Source: Catenuloplanes indicus (GTDB taxonomy: Bacteria; Actinomycetota; Actinomycetes; Mycobacteriales; Micromonosporaceae). From it: 64,000 nucleotides of DNA. The notes beneath the pieces were generated by a model. The model was not told the origin of the DNA, made no database searches, and saw only the letters and a program-made list of their open reading frames with translations. Location of the stretch: NCBI RefSeq assembly GCF_030813715.1, contig NZ_JAUSUZ010000001.1, positions 372,001 to 436,000 of the forward strand, in the 5' to 3' direction. The position numbers were made by a program, and so were the translations under genes. This document shows, piece after piece, positions 42,738 to 50,647 of the stretch (positions are counted from its first letter, which is position 1; each line of letters begins with the position of its first letter).

Positions 42738-43760
42738 TTACCGTTCGGTGACGGCGGCCGGCAGCCGCACCTCGAACCGGCAGCCGCCGCCGGCGTTGCG
42801 CACGCCGACCCGGCCGCCGTGCGCCTCGACCAGCCCGCGGACGATCGCCAGCCCGAGGCCACCACCGGTGTGCGCCGGGTCCGGCGTGCGTGACCGCTCG
42901 CCGCGGAACGCCACGTCGAAGACCCGGGCCAGGTCCGGTTCCGGGATGCCGCCGCAGGTGTCGGAGACCGCGAGCCACACGTCCGAGTGGTCCCGGCCGG
43001 CCTCGACGCGGACCGTGCCGTCGGCCGGCGTGTACCGCACCGAGTTGATCAGCAGGTTGCTGATCACCCGGGCCAGTTCCCGTTCCGACGCCCGGACCAC
43101 CGGCCAGCCCGTCTCCGGCGCGTCCAGCGTGATCCGGCGGCTCGCGGCCAGCGGCGCGACGCCGGCCAGCGCGTCGGACACCAGATCCCGCAGCGGTACG
43201 GCCGTGGGTGCCAGCCGCAGCGCGCCCGCGTTGATCCGGGACAGTTCGAACAGGTCGTCGACCAGCTGCGCCATCCGGTCCGCCTCGACCCGGATCCGCC
43301 GGTGGTACTCCGCCGCGGTGGCCGGATCGCCGACCACGCCGTCCTCGAGCGCCTCCGCCATCGCACGCAGCCCGGCCAGCGGCGTGCGCAGGTCGTGCGA
43401 GACCCAGGCGACCAGCTCACGGCGGCCGGCCTCGATCCGGCGCTCCCGGTCCCGGGCCGCGCGCGCCCAGACCGCGGCCGCGGCCAGCCGGTGCCCGAAC
43501 AGGCCGCCGACGAGCAGGCTCACCACGGCGGACGCGCCGACCGTGACCAGCACGACGCCCAGGTCGTGCCCGGACAGGAACATCGCGTACGCGACCGTGA
43601 CCACACCGGCGACAACCGCCAGCACGGTGACGGCCAGCAGCAGCAGGATGTGCACCAGGATCGACCGGCCGCGCAGCAGACGCAGGGCCAGCGCTCCCCC
43701 GGCGCCGACCACGCCGCCGGCCAGCAGCGCGTACCCGCCGATCAGCAGCAGGTCGGTCAT
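42738..43760 (-). CDS. Sensor histidine kinase
   Basis: A 340-residue kinase with three membrane helices in the first 95 residues and almost no extracellular loop, so it may sense a membrane signal. The dimerisation/phosphoacceptor site is [20 protein letters not shown]. The ATPase domain has [20 protein letters not shown] (N box) and [20 protein letters not shown] (G box). The ATG at 43760 overlaps the stop of the response regulator gene (ATGA), so the two are translationally coupled. The DM13 gene follows on the same strand. Confidence 0.93.
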   Translation of the reverse strand: MTDLLLIGGYALLAGGVVGAGGALALRLLRGRSILVHILLLLAVTVLAVVAGVVTVAYAMFLSGHDLGVVLVTVGASAVVSLLVGGLFGHRLAAAAVWARAARDRERRIEAGRRELVAWVSHDLRTPLAGLRAMAEALEDGVVGDPATAAEYHRRIRVEADRMAQLVDDLFELSRINAGALRLAPTAVPLRDLVSDALAGVAPLAASRRITLDAPETGWPVVRASERELARVISNLLINSVRYTPADGTVRVEAGRDHSDVWLAVSDTCGGIPEPDLARVFDVAFRGERSRTPDPAHTGGGLGLAIVRGLVEAHGGRVGVRNAGGGCRFEVRLPAAVTER

Positions 43761-44446
43761 CGGCCGGTCGTCTCGTAGCGGTAGCCGACGCCCCAGACCG
43801 TGTGGATCCGGCGCGGCGCGGCCGGGTCGTCCTCGATCTTCTCGCGCAGCCGGCGCACGTGCACGGTCACGGTCGACTGGTCGCCGAACTGCCAGCCCCA
43901 CACCCGGCTCAGCAGGTCGGTGCGCGACCAGGCCCGGCCGGGACTGCCGAGCAGGAACGCCAGCAGGTCGAACTCGCGCACGGTCAGCGACAGCGGCACC
44001 CCGGCCCGGGTGGCGATCCGGCGCGCGGTGTCGACGACCAGGTCACCGTCCGCGAGCAGCAGCGGCCCGGCCGGCGCCCCGGTGGTGCGGCGCAGCACGG
44101 ACCGGATCCGCAGCACCAGTTCGCGCGGCGAGAACGGCTTGGTGACGTAGTCGTCCGCGCCGACCTCCAGGCCGAGCACCCGGTCGGCCTCCTCGCCGAG
44201 CGCGGTCAGCATGACGACCGGCAGGTCCGGCTGCTCACGCCGCAGCCGCCGGCAGACCTCGAGGCCGTCCACGCCCGGCATCATCAGGTCCAGGACGACC
44301 AGGTCGGGCCGCGCCGCCGCGATCGCGGCCAGGCCGGCCGCGCCGTCCGCGGCCAGCCGCACCTCGCAGCCGTCCTGCTCCAGGTAGCGCCGCACGACGT
44401 CGCTGACGATCGGATCGTCGTCGACGACCAGCACCGAATGTCCCAC
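43757..44446 (-). CDS. OmpR-family response regulator
   Basis: A 229-residue regulator with receiver residues D9-D11, phosphoacceptor Asp53 ([13 protein letters not shown]) and Lys in [15 protein letters not shown]. The C-terminal winged helix shows [20 protein letters not shown] and the end WGVGYRYE. It is the first gene of the operon with its kinase. The 89-bp gap to the AMP-ligase gene shows no clear hairpin. Target genes are unknown; the DM13 gene is the nearest candidate. Confidence 0.93.
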   Translation of the reverse strand: MGHSVLVVDDDPIVSDVVRRYLEQDGCEVRLAADGAAGLAAIAAARPDLVVLDLMMPGVDGLEVCRRLRREQPDLPVVMLTALGEEADRVLGLEVGADDYVTKPFSPRELVLRIRSVLRRTTGAPAGPLLLADGDLVVDTARRIATRAGVPLSLTVREFDLLAFLLGSPGRAWSRTDLLSRVWGWQFGDQSTVTVHVRRLREKIEDDPAAPRRIHTVWGVGYRYETTGR

Positions 44447-44535
44447 CCGGGTCAGGCTACCCAGCCCGGCCGGCCCTGGTTCTTTCGGATTCCTTACGTT
44501 CCACCGGAACGGCTGATGGCGCGGGCCGGGGCCGG

Positions 44536-45993
44536 TCAGCGCCGGAGCGCCTCCCGGTCCGGCTTGCCGGCCGGGGTCAGCGGGATCCGGTCGAGCACGG
44601 TGATGCGTGCCGGCACCGCGTCCGCGCCCAGTTCCGCGCGCACCAGGCCGCGCAGCAGATCACGATCGAGATCTGCTGCCGCGGGTACGACGTACGCGTG
44701 CACCGCCTCGCCGGTGACCGGGGACGGCTCCCCGGCCACGCACACCTCCGCGACCGACGGGTGCGCCGCGAGCACCCGCTCGATCGGGACCGCGTACTGC
44801 ACGTTCGCGTTCACGATGATCACGTCGCGGGTGCGGCCGGCCAGGTGCAGGTAGCCGTCCGGGTCGAGGCGGCCGAGGTCGCGGGTGCGCACCCAGCCGT
44901 CGGCGAAGACCGCGGCGGTCTCCGCGGGGTCGCCCAGGTAGCCGCAGGCCTGTCCGGGCGTGCGCACGAACACCTCGCCGATCTCGCCGGGCGGCACCGG
45001 CCGCCCGCCGGAGTCCCGGATCTCGACCGTGTTCTCGTCCGGTGGCCGGCCGACCGAGGCGCGCACCCGCGGATCGGCCATCTCCTCCGGCGCCGCCATC
45101 GTGATCATGCCGGTCTCGGTCTGCCCGTACCCGTGGAAGATCACCGGGCCGAGCACGTCGATCGCCTCGGCGAGCAGCCCCGGGTCGAGCGGTGAGCCGG
45201 AGACCATCAGCGCGCGCAGCGTCTGCGGACCGGCCCGGTCCGCGCGGGCCGCCCTCACCAGGGCGCGCAGCTTCGCCACGGTGATCACGGTGGACGTGGC
45301 GCGGTGCCGGACGATCGCGCCGGGCAGGTCCGGCGCGGCCGCGATCAGCGTGCCACCGGCCGCGAGCGCCATCGTGCCGTACTCGAACATCACCTGGCTG
45401 GCGAGCGTGCCGAAGACCAGGTGCCGGCCGAGCCGCGGGGCCAGCCGGCGCAGCGCGAGCGGCCACCGGTCCGGGTGCGGCGCCCAGCCCGCGGCGAGCG
45501 CGGCGTAGGTCTGCAGCGCGCCCTTCGGCAACCCGGTGCTGCCGCTGGTGTGGATCACCCGGGCGATGTCGTCCGGCCGCGCGGCCGGCACCGGCTCCTC
45601 GTCCGGGCCGGCGCGCAGCGACTCCACGGTGAGCAGGCGCGGCACCGCGGGCAGCGACGCGGCCCGGCCGGCGTCCGCCACCACGGCGATGTCGCCCTGG
45701 TCCAGCACGTGGGCGAGGTGCCGTTCGGGCAGGCCGGGCCGGATACCGGTCACCCGCGCACCCACCGTGTGCGCCGCGAGCACGGTGGCCAGCGCCTCGG
45801 CCGTGACACCGACCGCGAGCGCCAGGCCGTCGCCGGGCCGGACGCCGGCCCCGGCCAGGCCGCCGCTGATCCGGCCGGTCAGCGCCAGCAGTCGCGCGCC
45901 GGTGGTGGCCCGGCCCGGTTCCTCGAAGACGACCCGGTCACCGGCCGCGTGCAGCAGGTCCAGGAGCACACCGGGGTACGGCCGGTCAGCCAT
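44536..45993 (-). CDS. Acyl/aryl-CoA synthetase-like adenylate-forming enzyme
   Basis: A 485-residue ANL-family enzyme. Core motifs: A3 VIHTSGSTGLPKGALQ, A5 GYGQTETGM, A7 TRDLGRLDPDGYLHLAGRTR and the catalytic Lys of A10 (LTPAGKPDREALRR) at the very end. There is no carrier-protein domain, so it probably makes an acyl-CoA or activates an acid for transfer. It overlaps the upstream flavoprotein gene by 8 bp. Beside a tyrosine-ammonia-lyase-like gene, 4-coumarate is a reasonable substrate guess, but the specificity residues cannot be judged by eye. Confidence 0.88.
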   Translation of the reverse strand: MADRPYPGVLLDLLHAAGDRVVFEEPGRATTGARLLALTGRISGGLAGAGVRPGDGLALAVGVTAEALATVLAAHTVGARVTGIRPGLPERHLAHVLDQGDIAVVADAGRAASLPAVPRLLTVESLRAGPDEEPVPAARPDDIARVIHTSGSTGLPKGALQTYAALAAGWAPHPDRWPLALRRLAPRLGRHLVFGTLASQVMFEYGTMALAAGGTLIAAAPDLPGAIVRHRATSTVITVAKLRALVRAARADRAGPQTLRALMVSGSPLDPGLLAEAIDVLGPVIFHGYGQTETGMITMAAPEEMADPRVRASVGRPPDENTVEIRDSGGRPVPPGEIGEVFVRTPGQACGYLGDPAETAAVFADGWVRTRDLGRLDPDGYLHLAGRTRDVIIVNANVQYAVPIERVLAAHPSVAEVCVAGEPSPVTGEAVHAYVVPAAADLDRDLLRGLVRAELGADAVPARITVLDRIPLTPAGKPDREALRR

Positions 45994-47533
45994 CCGCGAG
46001 GCACTCCTTCACGAAGACCTCCAGCGGCATCCGGTGCACCGCGGGCAGGTCCCACTCGTTCTCCAGATTCTCCGCCAGGTGGTGCTCGCCGGCCGGCACG
46101 CCGTCCCGGTAGTGCCGGACGACCGGGTGCAGGTAGCTGGCGTCGTGCGCGGCCAGCGGGTCGTTCTCCGCGATCCGCGGGACCGTGATGTCGAACGGGT
46201 CGACGGTGTCGTGGTCCGGTCCGTACTCCAGCGTGACCACGAACGCGTGCGCGGGCGTGCCCAGGCCGCCCTCGCGGTGGTACGCGACCGGCACCTCCTC
46301 GTGGTAGCGCACGTCGGAGCCGGTCACCGTGACCACGTCGCCCAGCACCGCGAACTGCTGCCACAGGCCCGACGAACGGTTGACCCGGGCGATGATCGCG
46401 TCGGTGATCCCGTCCCGGGACAGCGCGGTCGCGGGCCACGGCGCACGCTCGTACCGCTGGGTCAGGATCCGGTGCAACGCGCGCACGGCGTAGCGGAAGC
46501 CGTGGATGAAGCCGCTGGTCGACTTCTTGAAGTCGCGCTGCTGGGTGAGCGTGCCGGCGAAGAACAGGCCGGGCACGCTCACCGACTCGAACGCCGGGGT
46601 CTGCTCCGGGAACCGGTCGTTGATCACCAGCGCGGGCCGGGCGGAGTCGTCGAAGATCGAGGCGTCGAAGCGGAAGCCGGTGCACAGGATGATCCGGTCG
46701 TAGTGCAGCACCCGGATCGCCTCGTGCGTGCGCGCGTAGCGGAACTCGACCCGGTAACCGCCGTCCGCCCGCTTCTCGATCCGCTCGACCGTGCCGTCCA
46801 GCACCGCGTTGCCGGACTTCAGCTGGTAGGTGTCCAGGAAGTTGTTGTTCACGGCCCGCAGGTGCCCGACGTAGTGCGTCTGCCAGGCGAACCGCACCGC
46901 GTGCGGGCCGGCCACGTGGGTGACCGCGGTCGTCTCCATCAGCGCGTCCGCGGTCTCGAACGCGGAGTTGCCCTTGCCGATGATCAGCACCCGCTGGTTC
47001 GTGAAGTCCGCCGGGTCCACGCTCACCGTGTCGTAGCGCTCGGCCAGCTCCGCGCCCGGGATCGGCGGCACGTACAGCCTCGAGACGCCGGTCGCGACCA
47101 CCACCGCGCGGGCCCGGTGCACCGTGCCGTGCGCGTCCTCGACCGCGAAGTCGCCGTCGCCGTCACGGGACACCCGGACCACCGCGGTGTCGTACGAGAT
47201 CCTCGCGGCGAGCGGTGCCGCGATGTCCGCCAGGTAGCGCAGCAGGTCGTCCGCGGCCGGGAAGTAGCGGCGGCTGTAGTTGCCGAACCGCAGCGCCGGA
47301 TCGTCGGTCAGCAGCGAGTTCCAGTCCATCCGCAGGTTGCGCTCCGGGTCGGTGTGCCCGGTGTAGACCTTGTTGATGGAGATCAGCTGCCGGTGCCGGG
47401 GGTAGGTGGTGAAGAACGTGCCGGGCGCCGGGCCCGCCTCCAGCACCACGAAGTCCCGCCCGTCGCGGTCCAGCAGCGCGGCGAGCTGCACGCCGGCCGG
47501 GCCGGCACCGATGATCAGGTAGTCGCGCGTCAT
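45986..47533 (-). CDS. FOXRED2-like FAD-dependent oxidoreductase (copy A)
   Basis: A 515-residue flavoprotein with the FAD site YLIIGAGPAGVQLAALLDRD at the N-terminus and the NAD(P) site VLIIGKGNSAFETADALMET near residue 165. Other typical text is TTYPRHRQLISINKVYTG, RAVNNNFLDTYQLKSGNAVL, and ATG-type CTGFRFDASIF. This is the plan of FOXRED2-like proteins and related N- or C-hydroxylating monooxygenases. A paralogue lies at 49089 in opposite orientation. Bases 46187-46415 are identical at DNA level to a tract in that paralogue. The start ATG is 8 bases after a TAGCGT -10 box, suggesting a leaderless mRNA. Confidence 0.88.
   Translation of the reverse strand: MTRDYLIIGAGPAGVQLAALLDRDGRDFVVLEAGPAPGTFFTTYPRHRQLISINKVYTGHTDPERNLRMDWNSLLTDDPALRFGNYSRRYFPAADDLLRYLADIAAPLAARISYDTAVVRVSRDGDGDFAVEDAHGTVHRARAVVVATGVSRLYVPPIPGAELAERYDTVSVDPADFTNQRVLIIGKGNSAFETADALMETTAVTHVAGPHAVRFAWQTHYVGHLRAVNNNFLDTYQLKSGNAVLDGTVERIEKRADGGYRVEFRYARTHEAIRVLHYDRIILCTGFRFDASIFDDSARPALVINDRFPEQTPAFESVSVPGLFFAGTLTQQRDFKKSTSGFIHGFRYAVRALHRILTQRYERAPWPATALSRDGITDAIIARVNRSSGLWQQFAVLGDVVTVTGSDVRYHEEVPVAYHREGGLGTPAHAFVVTLEYGPDHDTVDPFDITVPRIAENDPLAAHDASYLHPVVRHYRDGVPAGEHHLAENLENEWDLPAVHRMPLEVFVKECLADG
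46187..46415 (-). repeat. 229-bp tract identical to 50216-50444 (inverted)
   Basis: The reverse complement of these 229 bases matches 50216-50444 without a single difference that I can find, including third codon positions. Immediately outside the tract on both sides the two flavoprotein genes differ at many positions. It encodes the segment from GITDAIIARVNRSSGLWQQF to DHDTVDPFDI. Confidence 0.9.
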
Positions 47534-47541
47534 GCCGGGCG

Positions 47542-47590
47542 ACGCTAGTCACGGGTTCTCAGAGCCGTTCTGAGAAGCGCTGCCTAGCCT
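47542..47590. promoter_or_regulatory. Divergent promoter with central palindrome
   Basis: TCTCAGA-GCCGT-TCTGAGA (47557-47575) is a perfect dyad. To the right, 11 bases after TCTGA, stands TAGCCT (47585-47590), 6 bases before the ATG of the ammonia-lyase. To the left, on the minus strand and again 11 bases after TCTGA, stands TAGCGT (47542-47547), 8 bases before the ATG of flavoprotein copy A. One regulator could therefore control both directions by occupying the -35 zone. Confidence 0.72.
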
Positions 47591-47596
47591 TCGCGC

Positions 47597-49078
47597 ATGC
47601 CGATCTCGCTGCCCGGGCCGCTGACCGCCGACGACCTGCACGCGGCCGCCGCGCCGATCCCGGTGGACGTTCCCGCACCGGTACGGGAGTCCGTCGCCGC
47701 CGGCCGCCGCTTCCTCGCCGAGTCCCGCGACGGTAATACCCCGATCTACGGCCAGACCACCGGCTTCGGCGCGCTGGTCGGCTATCCCGGCCGGGCCACC
47801 GACGCGGACCAGGCCGACAACACGCTCGCGCACCTGGGCGCCGGTCAGGGCCCGGACCTGCCGCTGCCGCTGGTCCGGGCCGCGCTGCTGGTCCGCGCCG
47901 GTTCCCTGGCCCGCGGCCGGTCCGGCGTGTCGCCGCACGTGATCGACGCGCTGGCCGCCGCGCTCGGCACCGATTTCACCCCGGCCGTGCCCCGGTACGG
48001 CTCGGTCGGCGCGTCCGGCGACCTGATCCCGCTGGCCTATGCGGCGCAGGCGCTGCGCGGGCGCGGGCACGCCTATCTCGCCGGTGAGCGCCTGCCGGCC
48101 GCGGCCGCGCTGGAGAAGGCCGGGCTGACACCGCTGACGCTGGACGGCCGGGACGCGCTCGCGCTGGTCAACGGCGTCTCGGTGACCACGGCCGCGCTCG
48201 CGCTCGCGCAGCGCGCGGTCCGCCGCTCGCACCGCGCGTTGCAGGACCTGACCGCGCTGCTGGCCGACCTGCTCGGCTGCGATACGCAGTTCCTGGACGC
48301 CCGGCTGATCGCGGCCTACGCGCACCCGGGCGCGGCCGTGGTCGCGGCCCGCATGCGCGAGCGGCTGGCCGGGGTCCGGCCGTCCGGGACGCGGCCGTTG
48401 CAGGAGCCGTACAGCATCCGGTGCGCGCCGCAGCTGCTCGGTGCCGCCGAGGACGCGCTGTCCTACGTCGACACCGTGGTCATGAACGACCTGCGCTCGG
48501 TCAGCGACAACCCGCTGCTGTTCCCGGGCGAGGGCGTGGTGCACGGCGGGAACTTCTTCGGCCAGCCGGCCGCGTTCGCCGCGGACCTGCTGGCCGCGGT
48601 CACCGCGCAGCTCGGCACGCTCGCGGAGCGGCAGCTGGACCTGCTGGTCGATCCGGCTCGCAACACCGGCCTGCCGCCGATGCTGGCGGCCGGTCCCGGC
48701 CAGCAGCACGGGTTGCAGGGCGTGCAGCTGGCCACCACCGCGTTCGTGGCGCAGTTGCGCCGGGACGCGACGCCGGCGAGCGTGCAGAGCCTGCCGACCA
48801 ACCTGCACAACCAGGACGTGGTGCCGTTCGGTACACAGGCCGCGTTGCGCGCCTACGACGGCGCCGGGCTGCTGCATCTGCTGTGCGGCTCGCTCGCGCT
48901 CGGCCTGCGCCAGGCCGCGCACGCCGGCGCGCGGCAACCCACCGCTGCGGCCTGCGCGGCGCTGCTGGACCGGCTGGAGCACGCGATCCCGCCGGTCGAC
49001 CCGGACCGGCCGCTGGACGCGGACGTCCGCCGGGCCGCGGACGTGACGGCTGAGTTTTTTCTGAATCGTGCTGCCTAG
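47597..49078 (+). CDS. Aromatic amino acid ammonia-lyase, probably tyrosine-specific
   Basis: A 493-residue MIO enzyme. The self-cyclising ASG triad is in YGSVGASGDLIPLAYAAQAL; the catalytic Tyr loop is IYGQTTGFGALVG. QEPYSIRCAPQLLG, NDLRSVSDNPLLFPG, HGGNFFGQPAA and NQDVVPFGTQAALRA are the other active-site segments. The specificity pair in NTLAHLGAGQG reads His-Leu, as in known tyrosine ammonia-lyases, where histidine ammonia-lyases have Ser-His and phenylalanine lyases Phe-Leu. It should therefore make 4-coumarate from tyrosine, or act as a tyrosine aminomutase. It is the centre of the redox gene set at 44.5-54 kb. Confidence 0.87.
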   Translation: MPISLPGPLTADDLHAAAAPIPVDVPAPVRESVAAGRRFLAESRDGNTPIYGQTTGFGALVGYPGRATDADQADNTLAHLGAGQGPDLPLPLVRAALLVRAGSLARGRSGVSPHVIDALAAALGTDFTPAVPRYGSVGASGDLIPLAYAAQALRGRGHAYLAGERLPAAAALEKAGLTPLTLDGRDALALVNGVSVTTAALALAQRAVRRSHRALQDLTALLADLLGCDTQFLDARLIAAYAHPGAAVVAARMRERLAGVRPSGTRPLQEPYSIRCAPQLLGAAEDALSYVDTVVMNDLRSVSDNPLLFPGEGVVHGGNFFGQPAAFAADLLAAVTAQLGTLAERQLDLLVDPARNTGLPPMLAAGPGQQHGLQGVQLATTAFVAQLRRDATPASVQSLPTNLHNQDVVPFGTQAALRAYDGAGLLHLLCGSLALGLRQAAHAGARQPTAAACAALLDRLEHAIPPVDPDRPLDADVRRAADVTAEFFLNRAA

Positions 49079-49081
49079 CGT
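49060..49081 (+). promoter_or_regulatory. Promoter of flavoprotein copy B
   Basis: TCTGA (49060-49064), 11 bases, then TAGCGT (49076-49081), ending 7 bases before the GTG at 49089. The spacing equals that of the two promoters at 47542-47590, and the sequence GCTGCCTAGC is shared with the ammonia-lyase promoter. The TAG stop codon of the ammonia-lyase gene is part of this -10 box. The left half of the palindrome is not conserved here; a run of six T is in its place. Confidence 0.65.
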
Positions 49082-49088
49082 CGCTACC

Positions 49089-50642
49089 GTGACCGAAGCG
49101 ACGCGTGATTACCTCATCCTCGGCGCCGGGCCGGCGGGGCTGCAGCTGGCCACCCTGCTGGAGGCAAGTGGCGACGACCATCTGGTGCTGGAGCGGGCCG
49201 CGGTGCCCGGCGCCTTCTTCGCCCGCTACCCGCGGCACCGGACGCTGATCTCGATCAACAAGCCGCGGACCGGGACCGGCGACCCGGAGCTGAACCTGCG
49301 GTTCGACTGGAACTCGCTGCTGACCGCGGACCCGGCACTGCGCTTCACCCGGTACAGCGAGCGGTACTTCCCGCACGCGGACGACATGGTCCGCTACCTG
49401 GCGGACGTGGCCGCGCCGTTGGCACACCGGATCCGCTACGACACCGAGGCGGTCCGGGTGAGCCGCGCGGGCGACGGCGTGTTCGAGGTGACCGACCAGC
49501 GCGGCGACGTGTGGCGCGGGCGCGCGCTGATCGTGGCGACCGGCGTGTCGCGGCCGTACCCGGCGGCCGAGATCCCGGGCATCGAGCTGGCCGAGAACTA
49601 CGCGGACATCTCCACCGACCCGCGCGACTACTGGGATCAGCGGGTGCTGATCATCGGCAAGGGCAACGCCGCGTTCGAGACCGCGGACGCGCTGATGGAG
49701 ACGACCGCGCTGATCCACGTGGCCGGGCCGAGCCCGGTGCGGATGGCGTGGCGCACGCACTACGTCGGGCATCTGCGGGCCGTGAACAACAACTTCCTGG
49801 ACACGTACCAGCTGAAGTCCGCGAACGCGGTGCTGGACGGCACGGTCCGGAGCATCGAGAAGGACGCGGACGGGTTCCGGGTCGCGTTCGCGTTCTCCCG
49901 GGCGGACGAGCTGGTCAAGGAGCTGCGATACGACCGGGTGATCGCATGCACCGGCTTCGCGTTCGACGCGTCGATCTTCGACGCAGCCGCCCGGCCCGCG
50001 CTGGTGATCAAGGACCGGTTCCCGGCGCAGACCCCGGCGTTCGAGTCGGTGAGCGTGCCCGGCCTGTTCGTGGCGGGCACGCTGAGCCAGGAGCGCGACT
50101 TCAAGAAGTCCACCAACGGGTTCATCCACGGCTTCCGGTACGCGGTGCGCGCGTTGCACAAGATCCTTCGCCAGCGGTACGCGGGGGTGCCGTGGCCCGC
50201 CGCGGCGATCCCGGCGGACGGGATCACCGACGCGATCATCGCCCGGGTCAACCGTTCGTCGGGCCTGTGGCAGCAGTTCGCGGTGCTGGGCGACGTGGTC
50301 ACGGTGACCGGCTCCGACGTGCGCTACCACGAGGAGGTGCCGGTCGCGTACCACCGCGAGGGCGGCCTGGGCACGCCCGCGCACGCGTTCGTGGTCACGC
50401 TGGAGTACGGACCGGACCACGACACCGTCGACCCGTTCGACATCGAGGTGTCCCGGATCGCGCAGGACACGCCGGGGGTCGCGCACGACGCCGCGTACCT
50501 GCACCCGGTGGTCCGGCACTACCGCGACGGCGTCCCGGACGGCGTGCACCACCTGGCGGAGAACCTGGAGAACCGCTGGGACCGGCCGGACGTGCACGTC
50601 GCGCCGCTGCGCGCGTTCGTCGCCGCCCGGCTCGCGGCCTGA
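49089..50642 (+). CDS. FOXRED2-like FAD-dependent oxidoreductase (copy B)
   Basis: A 517-residue paralogue of the enzyme at 45986-47533. FAD site YLILGAGPAGLQLATLLEAS, NAD(P) site VLIIGKGNAAFETADALMET, and the conserved FARYPRHRTLISINKPRTG and RAVNNNFLDTYQLKSANAVL. I use the GTG at 49089 because it sits 7 bases behind a TAGCGT box and gives the same N-terminus as copy A (TRDYLI). Bases 50216-50444 are identical to a tract in copy A. The two enzymes probably oxidise related substrates in one pathway, or act as a pair. Copy B is followed by the FMN oxidase after 5 bp. Confidence 0.88.
   Translation: MTEATRDYLILGAGPAGLQLATLLEASGDDHLVLERAAVPGAFFARYPRHRTLISINKPRTGTGDPELNLRFDWNSLLTADPALRFTRYSERYFPHADDMVRYLADVAAPLAHRIRYDTEAVRVSRAGDGVFEVTDQRGDVWRGRALIVATGVSRPYPAAEIPGIELAENYADISTDPRDYWDQRVLIIGKGNAAFETADALMETTALIHVAGPSPVRMAWRTHYVGHLRAVNNNFLDTYQLKSANAVLDGTVRSIEKDADGFRVAFAFSRADELVKELRYDRVIACTGFAFDASIFDAAARPALVIKDRFPAQTPAFESVSVPGLFVAGTLSQERDFKKSTNGFIHGFRYAVRALHKILRQRYAGVPWPAAAIPADGITDAIIARVNRSSGLWQQFAVLGDVVTVTGSDVRYHEEVPVAYHREGGLGTPAHAFVVTLEYGPDHDTVDPFDIEVSRIAQDTPGVAHDAAYLHPVVRHYRDGVPDGVHHLAENLENRWDRPDVHVAPLRAFVAARLAA
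50216..50444 (+). repeat. 229-bp tract identical to 46187-46415 (inverted)
   Basis: This is the second copy of the identical tract. It begins at GGACGGGATCACC and ends at TTCGACATC; after that copy A reads ACGGTC and copy B reads GAGGTG. The surrounding coding sequences are homologous but clearly diverged. Confidence 0.9.
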
Positions 50643-50647
50643 GCGCC

